DNA from: Flavobacterium frigidimaris
GTDB taxonomy: Bacteria > Bacteroidota > Bacteroidia > Flavobacteriales > Flavobacteriaceae
Length of the DNA: 64,000 nucleotides
Assembly: GCA_900129595.1 (NCBI GenBank)
Contig: FQWG01000020.1
Coordinates: 1 to 64,000, forward strand
Direction of reading: 5' to 3'
The notes under the pieces are model-generated. The model did no database searches. It was not told the origin of the DNA and saw nothing but the letters and a program-made list of their open reading frames with translations. This document shows positions 16,120 through 23,778 of the stretch, in pieces; within the stretch, counting starts at the first letter, position 1; every line of letters begins with the position of its first letter. Position numbers and translations under genes: made by a program.

Positions 16120-17274
16120 TTAACTTTTTATCAATCCGTTAACAAATTTAACATTTTTATTTAAATAAAAATTTGCTTTTTGATTCAATTTGGGAAAATT
16201 AGTAAAGTCATCGGAATAAACAGCTCCTTTTGCGTCATATTCATAATGTCCGAAATAATTTTCTAATTCACCTAATTCAACTATATAAGCATTAAAATGA
16301 ATCTTATTTTCAATCAATTCCTCTTTGTATTGTGCGACAAAATTCGTAATAATTTCGATACCATCATAATTTATTTTGATATTTTTATACATAAAATCAT
16401 AAAAAACCACTTTATTTTGTGAAATATTCAAATAATCATTAATTCTGTTATCAACTAAATCGTTTTCGCAAATTACTTCAAAGCTTGTTAAAAGTGAGAA
16501 AAATATGAATTTTCTCGTAATCTCGCGTTCGTAATCATTAGCAAAATGACCTGCTTCAAACAAAATTGTAGGCACTCCTAAAAACTGAAAAGTGTCTCCT
16601 ATGCAATTGATATTAAAAGAATCATCAAAGCGGCCTACTTGTCCGGGAATGTATTGCTGGAGGACATCATTAATTCCGGCAATAACATTAATAGCTTTTA
16701 GTCGGTTCTCATTTACTTCTCTTTCTTCATTATAAGAAGGTGCTAAAAATGAAACTGTAGCCGGTTTTCCGGTTGCTCCTGCCCCAAAAATAGTACGCTG
16801 ATCATGAAGATTAAAACAAAAATGAGGTTGAAAGGTTTCAAATGCTTCTCGCAAAATTTTACTTTCCGGTTGGGTTAGATTCTGTGAGTCACGGTTTAAG
16901 TCGACTTTATTGGCGTTTTCACGCGTATAAAGTCTGGCTCCGTCAGGATTTAGAATTGGAATAGCATAAAATGTAAAAGTTTTAAGCATTTTTTCTGCAA
17001 ATTCAGATCCGCTGTTTAATACATTAATAAAGTCAAACAAGGCTTTTGTTGTCGTGCTTTCGTTTCCGTGCATCTGCGACCACAAATAAATACGGGTTTC
17101 TCCTGTTCCTATTGTATAACTATAAATAGGTTCGTCTAAAACAGACCTCCCAATAATCTGAACTTGATTATTAGTATTGAGTTTGTCTAATAAAGGTTGA
17201 ATGTGATCTAAAGTCAGGTAACGGCCTTCTATTGATTGTTCTTTGTATTGGTTGAATAATTCTTCTAAATTCAT
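16120..17274 (-). CDS. M14 family zinc carboxypeptidase, cytoplasmic
   Basis: A 384-residue metallocarboxypeptidase. The zinc ligands are visible as QMHGNES near residue 68-74 (HxxE) and FNLHDQRT for the third histidine; DGARLYTRENANKVDLNRD carries the substrate-binding arginine region and LFEAGHFAND supplies the likely catalytic glutamate. No signal peptide is seen, unlike most secreted M14 enzymes, so it probably processes intracellular peptides. It is divergent from an HTH regulator, and its promoter region contains three copies of the palindrome that also surrounds the regulator's promoter, so repression by that regulator is likely. Confidence 0.85.
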   Translation of the reverse strand: MNLEELFNQYKEQSIEGRYLTLDHIQPLLDKLNTNNQVQIIGRSVLDEPIYSYTIGTGETRIYLWSQMHGNESTTTKALFDFINVLNSGSEFAEKMLKTFTFYAIPILNPDGARLYTRENANKVDLNRDSQNLTQPESKILREAFETFQPHFCFNLHDQRTIFGAGATGKPATVSFLAPSYNEEREVNENRLKAINVIAGINDVLQQYIPGQVGRFDDSFNINCIGDTFQFLGVPTILFEAGHFANDYEREITRKFIFFSLLTSFEVICENDLVDNRINDYLNISQNKVVFYDFMYKNIKINYDGIEIITNFVAQYKEELIENKIHFNAYIVELGELENYFGHYEYDAKGAVYSDDFTNFPKLNQKANFYLNKNVKFVNGLIKS

Positions 17275-17287
17275 TGTCTTTTGATTA

Positions 17288-17327
17288 GTTTACAAAAGTA
17301 AACATCTTTATTTTTACAATTGTAAAC
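17288..17327 (-). promoter_or_regulatory. M14 peptidase promoter overlapped by operator sites 1 and 2
   Basis: On the minus strand TACTTTTG (17293-17300) matches the TAnnTTTG -7 box, with TTG at 17317-17319 about 16 nt upstream. Operator 1 (GTTTACAAAAGTAAAC, 17288-17303) covers the whole -7 box, and operator 2 (TTTTACAATTGTAAAC, 17312-17327) covers the -33 area. Binding there should block polymerase. Confidence 0.65.
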
Positions 17328-17524
17328 AGTTGAAAATAATAATAATTTAGAATTGTAAACACGTTTTTGTCATTTATTTGATGATAAGCAACGGCAATAG
17401 TTGACAAATGTTATTTACTTACAAATAACAAATTAAACAACTATATATTAGCTACTTACATATCTATATATAAAGTCTTACTTTCTGTTTAAATACTTGT
17501 TTATAGTAATTTACAACTGTAAAA

Positions 17525-17560
17525 TTGCTTTATTAGTTTCTTTTAGTTACATTTGTAAAC
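17525..17560 (+). promoter_or_regulatory. HTH regulator promoter overlapped by operator site 5
   Basis: TTGC at 17525-17528, a 19-nt spacer and TACATTTG at 17548-17555 form a good -33/-7 pair. Operator 5 (17545-17560) covers the -7 box, operator 4 lies just upstream of the -33, and operator 6 overlaps the start codon. This is the arrangement of a self-repressing gene. Confidence 0.7.
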
Positions 17561-17586
17561 AAGGATTCAAATAATAATAATTTACA

Positions 17587-18039
17587 ATGGTAAACATCGA
17601 TGATTTTGTAAAACGTCTTGAAATTTTACTTGACTATTACGTTCTAAATGCCTCTGCATTTGCAGATAAAATTGGCGTTCAGCGTTCAAGTATGTCTCAC
17701 CTGCTTTCCGGAAGAAACAAACCTAGTTTAGATTTTGTGATGAAAATATTAGAAGTTTTCCCGGATGTAGACTTGTATTGGATTTTAAATGGTACAGGAA
17801 GTTTTCCGAAAAGTAACGAACAAGTTTCGGATAATATAAAAACAACAGCTCCCGCTCCTGTCCAGGAAAATTTATCTGGTGGAGATTTATTTTCTGAGGT
17901 GTATTATAAGGAAGCTCAAAAACCAGAAACAAAATATGCTCAGGAAATTAAAAATCAAAATTTAAGTTCAGAGGAAGGTGAAATTGAAAAAATAGTTATT
18001 TTTTATAAAAACGGAACATTTAAAGCTTACAACCCTTAA
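17587..18039 (+). CDS. XRE-family helix-turn-helix transcriptional regulator, probable autorepressor
   Basis: A 150-residue protein with a lambda-repressor-like HTH in residues 1-65 (ASAFADKIGVQRSSMSHLLS followed by GRNKPSLDFVMKILEVFPDV). Residues 70-150 form a low-complexity linker and a short C-terminal segment ending EIEKIVIFYKNGTFKAYNP, which may be a dimerisation strand pair. It is not phage-like in context: no integrase or other phage gene is nearby. Its promoter and start codon carry three of six operator palindromes and the divergent M14 peptidase carries the other three, so it probably controls both. The signal it senses is unknown. Confidence 0.85.
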   Translation: MVNIDDFVKRLEILLDYYVLNASAFADKIGVQRSSMSHLLSGRNKPSLDFVMKILEVFPDVDLYWILNGTGSFPKSNEQVSDNIKTTAPAPVQENLSGGDLFSEVYYKEAQKPETKYAQEIKNQNLSSEEGEIEKIVIFYKNGTFKAYNP

Positions 18040-18122
18040 TTTGTAAAAATCGTGTATTTCAAAAAAAATAAAAATATTTTTTTTTAAGCGATTCTCACGT
18101 AACATCAAAAAAAAGCTGGAAT

Positions 18123-18674
18123 TTATAATTGAAATCCATTTTGGGGGATTTTACCAACAACTCCTTCATAATGCTTTTTCAGAATTGCTAAATCGGCTTC
18201 ATAATTTCCGGTCGGGAAAAATGCCTTTCCTAAATTGACTTCTTTTTTACCCCAATCAAATGCAACCGGGATAATAGGAACTTTTGCTTTAAGTGCTATA
18301 TAATAAAAACCGCTTTTAATTTCAGTTACTTTTTTACGGGTTCCTTCGGGAGCAACAGCTAATCTGAAAACTTCTTTTCTGTCAAAAATGGCAGCAATTG
18401 AATCTACTTTATTCAATCCGCCTGTACGATCTATAGGTTCTCCTCCTACACTTCTGAAATAATATCCAAAAGGGAATTTGAATAATTCTTTCTTTCCTAC
18501 CCAGTTCATTTCTAATCCGGAGATGCCTCTGGTGAATATTCCCAAATAAAAATCATGATTACTTGTATGAGGCATCACCATCATCACACATTTTTTAACT
18601 TCCGCATTTTCAATTCCTGCTATTTTCCAGCCCATTAGCTTAAAAAAGATGAATTTATACAACTGTTTCTTCAT
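18123..18674 (-). CDS. Acyltransferase of the PlsC/lysophospholipid family
   Basis: A 183-residue glycerolipid-type acyltransferase. It shows the HxxxxD catalytic block as MPHTSNHDFYLGIF near residue 35, then the RSVGGEPIDR region near 75 and the EGTRKKV motif near 110 that binds the phosphate of the acceptor. It is shorter than classical PlsC (about 240 aa) and lacks an obvious N-terminal membrane anchor beyond LYKFIFFKLMGWKI, so it may acylate a special lipid such as an ornithine or glycine lipid; this is inference. It is divergent from a spermidine-synthase-like gene with 66 nt between starts. Confidence 0.85.
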   Translation of the reverse strand: MKKQLYKFIFFKLMGWKIAGIENAEVKKCVMMVMPHTSNHDFYLGIFTRGISGLEMNWVGKKELFKFPFGYYFRSVGGEPIDRTGGLNKVDSIAAIFDRKEVFRLAVAPEGTRKKVTEIKSGFYYIALKAKVPIIPVAFDWGKKEVNLGKAFFPTGNYEADLAILKKHYEGVVGKIPQNGFQL

Positions 18675-18740
18675 TAAAATTTATTTTTTGTTGCAAAATA
18701 AAAGATTTAAAGTGGTAAATTTGAGTAAAAGCATTTAAAA

Positions 18741-19406
18741 ATGATTCAAAAATTATTCAGTTATATCATTCCAATAAAAATATTTAAGAAAAAATCACAA
18801 AGAAGCAAGATTATAGAAGTTACGTGGGCCAATGGCGAATTGGTTTTAGATTCTGAGAATACTAATTATTCCTACGGCAGTTTGCAGCGTATATTAAGGT
18901 ACGGACTTAGAAACATTGGTTATGAGGCCATTCTTAAAATGGAACATATTTTATTACTGGGTGTTGCCGGCGGAAGTGTTATCAAGACATTGGTAGATGA
19001 AATTGAGTATAAAGGCAAAATAACCGGCGTCGAAATTGACCCGGATATGATTCAGATTGCGAATCAGTATTTCAACCTGGATCAAATTAAGCAATTGGAA
19101 ATTATTATTGATGATGCATTTGAGTTTGTTTTAAAAACAAAAAACAAATACGATCTGATTATTATTGATGTTTTTGAAGATATCAAAATGCCTAATTTCT
19201 TATTTGAAAGTTTTTTTAGTGAGCGCATTTGTTCTCTTTTGCAAAATCGTGGTTTTGTTCTTTTTAACACTATGATTCTTGATGAAGCGCACAATGTTCG
19301 AAACCGAAAATATATTACTGAAATAAATTCCGAATTATTTGTTTCAAAAATGCTCCCGCGTATAGAAGTCCATAATGAATTAATAATTATTGAAAAAGTC
19401 GCCTAA
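18741..19406 (+). CDS. Spermidine-synthase-like Rossmann protein
   Basis: A 221-residue protein with the aminopropyltransferase/methyltransferase fold. The nucleotide-binding loop is LLLGVAGGSVIKTL near residue 73-86, the acidic residue that binds the ribose is GVEIDPDMI near 96, and IIDDAFEF and IIIDVFEDIK mark later strands. The N-terminal beta domain of true spermidine synthases is very short here and the usual DSxDP catalytic loop reads DVFED, so polyamine synthesis is doubtful; a methyltransferase-like role is as likely. It is first in a tight run with an M23 peptidase (12 nt gap) and a lipoprotein gene. Confidence 0.65.
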   Translation: MIQKLFSYIIPIKIFKKKSQRSKIIEVTWANGELVLDSENTNYSYGSLQRILRYGLRNIGYEAILKMEHILLLGVAGGSVIKTLVDEIEYKGKITGVEIDPDMIQIANQYFNLDQIKQLEIIIDDAFEFVLKTKNKYDLIIIDVFEDIKMPNFLFESFFSERICSLLQNRGFVLFNTMILDEAHNVRNRKYITEINSELFVSKMLPRIEVHNELIIIEKVA

Positions 19407-19418
19407 ATTTAAAGTTTT

Positions 19419-20096
19419 ATGAAACCCCTCGTCTCCATATTAAAAGCCTTACCTCCTGCCAAGATTATTGATTCTGATATTCATTTTTCAAAATATATTC
19501 CGCTTGATCTTTCTGTAACCAATCAGGAACTGGTAGAAAGTAAACCTGAAAGTGCTATAGAATTTGAGACTTTTATTTCAAATTATTTAGAAAGAAATAA
19601 TGCTCAAGTTGCATTTGGCGGCTATATTGAAGGCAGGACATTGTACAAACGCAGTTCAATCTTTAAAAACGATGCTGTACCTGAGCGCAACATTCACATT
19701 GGTCTGGATTTATGGACAAAAGCCGATACAGCAGTTTTAGCGCCATTAAAAGGAAAAGTACACAGCTTCCGGAACAACATTGGTTTAGGAGATTATGGCC
19801 CCACAATTATTTTAGAACACAATGTCGAAAATGAAAAATTTTATACTTTATACGGGCATTTATCGTTAGAAAGTATAGAAAACCTTAATGTTGGGAAAGT
19901 TTTTGATAAAGGAGAAAAGATTGCAACTTTAGGAAATGCCACAGTCAATGGTGATTACGCACCACATTTACATTTTCAGATTATAAAAAATATTGAATCG
20001 TATTATGGTGATTATCCCGGTGTTTGCAATACAAATGATCTAAACTTCTATATAGAAAATTGTCCCGACCCGAACTTATTATTAAAAATTACTTAA
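19419..20096 (+). CDS. M23 family (LytM-like) peptidase
   Basis: A 225-residue protein with an M23 fold. The metal-binding pattern is HIGLDLWTKADTAV (H-x3-D, with the first ligand His and Asp), YTLYGHLS, and APHLHFQI with the HxH motif, all in residues 95-190. There is no signal peptide or membrane anchor visible, which is unusual for an enzyme acting on peptidoglycan in the periplasm; it may be cytoplasmic or exported by another route. It lies 12 nt after the spermidine-synthase-like gene, and its stop codon abuts the start of a lipoprotein gene. Confidence 0.85.
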   Translation: MKPLVSILKALPPAKIIDSDIHFSKYIPLDLSVTNQELVESKPESAIEFETFISNYLERNNAQVAFGGYIEGRTLYKRSSIFKNDAVPERNIHIGLDLWTKADTAVLAPLKGKVHSFRNNIGLGDYGPTIILEHNVENEKFYTLYGHLSLESIENLNVGKVFDKGEKIATLGNATVNGDYAPHLHFQIIKNIESYYGDYPGVCNTNDLNFYIENCPDPNLLLKIT

Positions 20097-20579
20097 ATGA
20101 TTATGAAGAAAGCAGGATTGATTATATGTTTGTTGTTGTTAATTGGATGTAAATCTAAAACCATTAGCAGAGATACTGAAGATTTGAAGATTAAGAAAAT
20201 TTCCGGTTCTGAAATTAATTCCAATCAGCAACAAAAAGCGTACGAATTAGGAAAAAGGGTTTTAGAAACTTGTAATACCTCTAAATTTAAACCTTTTAAT
20301 GAAACTGAAGTTACGGCATCAGTGAGGGAAAATACGACAGAGGAACGCCTGACAAAAACATGTCAGAGATTTAGACAATATTACGGAAGTTTTATAGACT
20401 TAAAATTAGATGGCGTTTACAAAACCAAACAAGAAGTTGTTTATCGTTATCGTGCCTTATACACAAAAAAAATAGCCAATAAAGAATTGCGCGTTTTTGT
20501 AAATGAAGACAATTTGGTTTCATCCATTAAATCAATGGATTGGGATGAAAAATTCGATTCAAAATTAACAGAACAATAA
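20097..20579 (+). CDS. Small lipoprotein of unknown function
   Basis: A 160-residue protein with a lipoprotein signal (KKAGLIICLLLLIGCKSK) whose lipobox is LIGC near residue 18. The mature part is basic and polar with no recognised domain; it includes a region rich in Glu, Arg and Thr (RENTTEERLTKTCQRFRQYY) that may be helical and a tail resembling the NTF2-like fold only weakly. The start can be 20097, directly after the upstream stop, or the second ATG at 20103. It is cotranscribed with the M23 peptidase and followed after 9 nt by another exported protein gene. Confidence 0.7.
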   Translation: MIMKKAGLIICLLLLIGCKSKTISRDTEDLKIKKISGSEINSNQQQKAYELGKRVLETCNTSKFKPFNETEVTASVRENTTEERLTKTCQRFRQYYGSFIDLKLDGVYKTKQEVVYRYRALYTKKIANKELRVFVNEDNLVSSIKSMDWDEKFDSKLTEQ

Positions 20580-20588
20580 AGTAAAACT

Positions 20589-21113
20589 ATGAATTTAAAA
20601 CTGCCTTTTTTTATACTACTATTTATTTCAACATTTGCAAATGCTCAGCAAACAATGAGCATTAACGGTTCTAAACCTTACCCTGCCACAGAAAACTATA
20701 CTTTCATTTGCGAAAAGTATGTTTTTACAGGCGAAGCAAATGTTCAGATTGCGAAAACAGAAAAAGGAGGCGTTTTAAAAATTAGTATTGGCACTGCCAA
20801 TGATAAAACCAGAATTTCGGGCGGACTTTATGTTGATTTGGCAAACGGAGATGTCATTCCTTGTATTGACAAAAAGGTTAATGAAACAATTGAAGGCAAA
20901 ACAGCGTCCTACTATTATTTTACTCCGGCGGAAATGATAAAACTGAAAAAAAATGATATCAAAGGAATTCGATTTATTGTAACCGGAAATTCTAATGCAT
21001 TTGGTGATCAGACCGGATATTTTACGGCTTCTAATAAAATGACATACTTCTCTACAGCTTTCGATAAAACTAAAAAATCATTTGATACAGCAGCGGCAAT
21101 TAGTGCTTTATAA
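20589..21113 (+). CDS. Exported protein of unknown function
   Basis: A 174-residue protein with a clear signal peptide (residues 1-20, ending FANAQQ). The mature part looks beta-rich, with strand-like segments such as GVLKISIGTANDK and GLYVDLANGDVIPC, and two cysteines (in FICEKYVF and DVIPCIDK) that may form a disulfide in the periplasm. I recognise no family. It ends the run that starts at 18741; the NTF2-like gene begins 50 nt later. Confidence 0.7.
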   Translation: MNLKLPFFILLFISTFANAQQTMSINGSKPYPATENYTFICEKYVFTGEANVQIAKTEKGGVLKISIGTANDKTRISGGLYVDLANGDVIPCIDKKVNETIEGKTASYYYFTPAEMIKLKKNDIKGIRFIVTGNSNAFGDQTGYFTASNKMTYFSTAFDKTKKSFDTAAAISAL

Positions 21114-21163
21114 ATAAATGTTTTAATCTAATAAATCCTATATTTATACTTTAAATTATTCTT

Positions 21164-21634
21164 ATGAATGCTAACGAAGTTTTAATTACAAAATTTTATA
21201 CTGCTTTTGCAAATGGTGATGCAAAAACCATGAGTGAATGTTACCATTCTAAAGTTGAATTTAGTGATCCTGCTTTTGGTTTGCTAAAAGAAGATCAGGT
21301 TTCTAAAATGTGGAAAATGCTGCTTTTAAAAAGTAAAGGCAAGATCAAAATAGAATTTTCAGATATAAAAGCAGATGATTTTTCAGGAACCGCTAAATGG
21401 GTTGCTGCTTATAATTTTAGCAAAACCAATAGAAACGTAATCAATAAGATTAAAGCTGAATTTGCTTTTCAGGATGGATTAATTATCAAACATACGGATC
21501 ATTTTGATGTATGGAGCTGGTCTGGACAAGCTTTTGGTCCTGCCGGATATTTACTAGGATGGACAAGTTTTTTTCAAAATAAAATTCGGGAACAAGCCTT
21601 ATTGTCACTCAAAAAATTTCAGGAATCCAAATAA
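21164..21634 (+). CDS. NTF2/SnoaL-like fold protein
   Basis: A 156-residue protein with the SnoaL-like layout: ITKFYTAFANGDAKTMSECYHSKVEFSDP at the start, the typical helix-then-strand opening, and HTDHFDVWSWSGQAFGPAGYLLGW near 110-130. The family includes isomerases, limonene-epoxide hydrolases and many proteins without known activity; no catalytic set is obvious here. There is no signal peptide. It may be read from the upstream genes or from its own promoter in the 50-nt gap. Confidence 0.75.
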   Translation: MNANEVLITKFYTAFANGDAKTMSECYHSKVEFSDPAFGLLKEDQVSKMWKMLLLKSKGKIKIEFSDIKADDFSGTAKWVAAYNFSKTNRNVINKIKAEFAFQDGLIIKHTDHFDVWSWSGQAFGPAGYLLGWTSFFQNKIREQALLSLKKFQESK

Positions 21635-21765
21635 TTTCTATAATTTAGAAATTCAATACACTCACATTAGCTAAAAAATATTTTAGTTCTTATAACTGCC
21701 TTTGTACTATCTGCTTGTTTGTTGCTTTTTTGTTGAGTTAAGCGTGTTTTTAATCTTGAATTACT

Positions 21766-23508
21766 ATGAAAGAACTTGTACACAAAAAATTAAATCAGCT
21801 GCAAGCCACCGCAATTTGCGGAAACGATATTAGTTCTTCGTGTTTGTATGTTTCAGCTCTGACTATTTTGTATGCGGGTCAATATGCTTGGATTTCATTA
21901 TTGATTGTCGCTATTGTTTTATTTTTATTCAGGAAAATTTACGGAGAAGTTGTTGGTGCGATTCCTTTAAACGGTGGAGCTTACAATGTTTTGCTAAACA
22001 CATCAACCAAACGATTGGCATCTTTAGCCGCAACATTAACGGTTTTGTCTTATATGGCAACTGCTGTAATATCGGCCTCAGAAGGAATGCATTATCTGCA
22101 TGGAATTTTCGAAAGTTTAGATGTAACGATCGCAACGGTAATTGTTTTGATACTATTTACCGGGCTTGCTATTTTAGGAATTGGTGAATCTGCTTTTGTA
22201 GCTGTAATTATTTTTATAACTCATCTGGCCACTTTAAGTCTACTTGTTTTAGCTTCACTGTGGTTTGTGCTGAATAATGGTTTAGCAACTTTTCACATCA
22301 ATTGGGAAACGCCTATTGCTTACGGAAATATAAAGACAGCCCTTTTTCTTGGATTTTCAGCAGCGATGCTCGGAATATCAGGTTTTGAGAGTTCTGCCAA
22401 TTTTGTAGAAGAACAGGAGCATGGTGTTTTTCCAAAAACGTTGCGAAATATGTGGGCAATTGTAAGTTTCTTCAATCCTGTAATTGCTATTTTATTAATC
22501 AGTATAATTCCGTTAACCGAAGTTGGTGCCAATAAAGAATCCCTTTTGGCACATTTAGGACAGACAACCGGCGGGTCTTGGCTGGCATGGCTTATTTCTA
22601 TCGACGCTGTTTTAGTTTTGTGCGGTGCTGTATTAACTTCATTTGTTGGAGTTTCCGGATTATTAAACCGAATGACACTGGATAGAATTCTCCCAAATTA
22701 TTTTCTGAAACAAAACAAAAGAGGTTCGCATTATCGAATCGTAATTAGCTTTTTGGTTTTGTGTATTTCGGTACTTTTTGCTACCAGCGGACATTTAGAA
22801 TCTTTGGCAGGTGTTTATACTTTTTCCTTTTTGGCTGTAATGGCATTATTCGGAATAGGTAATTTATTACTCAAATTTAAACGAAAAAAATTACCAAGAC
22901 CTGAACGAGCACGCGGAATTGCCGTGGTTATAGCAGTTTTATTTATTATTGCTGCTTTTGTAGGGAATATGAAACTGAACATCAATGCATTTTATACATT
23001 TTTAAAATATATGGTTCCTTCTCTGATTTTTATCGGAATCATGCTCAACCGTGTCATTTTGATACGTTTGTTAATCGAAGCTTTAGAATATTTCTATCAG
23101 CCTTTACGTAAACTAGTGATTCTCAGTAATCGTTATTTACAAAAATTGAGTGTAGAAATCAATTCGCAGGAATTTGTCTTTTTCACCAAAGGCGATGATA
23201 TTGCAATTTTGAATAAAGTCCTGCAATATGTACAGGGAAATGAAACTACCAATAAATTAAAAATTGTATATGTCACAAATAATACTTCAAGAAATGAAGC
23301 GCTTATCAAAGATCTTGAAGTTTTAGATCGTGCTTACGATGAAATAGATTTGGAATACCTTGAAATACAAGGCGTTTTTGGCCCTGAAATTATCGACGAA
23401 TTATCAAAAAAATGGAAAATTCCAAAGAACTTTATGTTCATAGGTTCTCCGGGAAACAAATTCTCCTACAGAGTTTCTGATTTAGGCGGAGTTCGTCTTA
23501 TTATGTAG
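21766..23508 (+). CDS. APC-superfamily amino acid permease with C-terminal cytoplasmic domain
   Basis: A 580-residue transporter. Residues about 15-450 contain 12 hydrophobic segments; the APC start signature appears as NDISSSCLYVSALTILYAGQ near 20-40 and VGAIPLNGGAYNVLL near 62-77, with GISGFESSANFVEEQ near 205. The C-terminal 120 residues are soluble and end LGGVRLIM; they alternate strand and helix like a regulatory domain. The substrate is unknown. Related permeases import amino acids by proton or sodium symport. It is followed by a repeat-filled gap. Confidence 0.85.
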   Translation: MKELVHKKLNQLQATAICGNDISSSCLYVSALTILYAGQYAWISLLIVAIVLFLFRKIYGEVVGAIPLNGGAYNVLLNTSTKRLASLAATLTVLSYMATAVISASEGMHYLHGIFESLDVTIATVIVLILFTGLAILGIGESAFVAVIIFITHLATLSLLVLASLWFVLNNGLATFHINWETPIAYGNIKTALFLGFSAAMLGISGFESSANFVEEQEHGVFPKTLRNMWAIVSFFNPVIAILLISIIPLTEVGANKESLLAHLGQTTGGSWLAWLISIDAVLVLCGAVLTSFVGVSGLLNRMTLDRILPNYFLKQNKRGSHYRIVISFLVLCISVLFATSGHLESLAGVYTFSFLAVMALFGIGNLLLKFKRKKLPRPERARGIAVVIAVLFIIAAFVGNMKLNINAFYTFLKYMVPSLIFIGIMLNRVILIRLLIEALEYFYQPLRKLVILSNRYLQKLSVEINSQEFVFFTKGDDIAILNKVLQYVQGNETTNKLKIVYVTNNTSRNEALIKDLEVLDRAYDEIDLEYLEIQGVFGPEIIDELSKKWKIPKNFMFIGSPGNKFSYRVSDLGGVRLIM

Positions 23509-23554
23509 CCGAATTTTCAGGAGCAGAAAAATCAGATTTTATAAAGACCTTCTG

Positions 23555-23615
23555 TCCCGCTTTCGCCTTTATCTTTGTTCGTTCCTCTCAAAGGATACCG
23601 GCTCTATCGGGGCTA
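23555..23615. repeat. Dispersed flavobacterial repeat, copy A (degenerate)
   Basis: TCCCGCTTTCG, then TTTATCTTT, then AAAGGATACCGGCTCTATCG and GGGCTA match the reverse complement of the element at 35453-35536, but the inner hairpin of that copy is replaced by a shorter unpaired segment. It lies 46 nt after the permease stop. No ORF. Confidence 0.7.
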
Positions 23616-23654
23616 ATCCGGAAATATATCATTTGTAAGAATTAAAATTATTTT

Positions 23655-23770
23655 TTTCCACAAAGAACGCAAGATCTTTTACTTTAAGGATTTTTATAAA
23701 ACTCAAAGTTCGCAAAGCATTGTATCGAATTAGCTTTGCTAACCTTAGCGTTTGCTGCGTTAGCGGTTAA
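23655..23770. repeat. Imperfect intergenic repeat of the 'gcaaagttcgc' type
   Basis: The stretch has CCACAAAGAACGCAAGATC at its left and AAAGTTCGCAAAG and GCTGCGTTAGCGGTT at its right, with partial inverted complementarity. Similar wording (ACGCAAAGTTCGCTATG, GTTCGCAAAGCTGG) occurs at 45210-45270. It probably ends transcripts between the converging permease and aminotransferase genes. Confidence 0.4.
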
Positions 23771-23778
23771 ATAAAAGA

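Larger units (their letters stand above)
17288..17595. promoter_or_regulatory. Array of six 16-bp palindromic operators between M14 peptidase and HTH regulator
   Basis: The consensus is rTTTAC-N4-GTAAAC. Copies are at 17288-17303 (perfect arms), 17312-17327, 17345-17360, 17509-17524, 17545-17560 and 17580-17595, each with at most two arm mismatches. They form two groups of three, one beside each divergent start codon. Centre spacings are 24 and 33 bp in the left group and 36 and 35 bp in the right, close to whole helical turns in places. The 148 bp between the groups has no copy. The adjacent XRE-type regulator is the natural ligand. Confidence 0.75.

Noticed and set aside
21840..22187. Plus-strand 115-codon frame inside the permease gene
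   Set aside because: It overlaps conserved membrane segments of the permease in another frame and is Cys- and Arg-rich in a way typical of out-of-frame reading.
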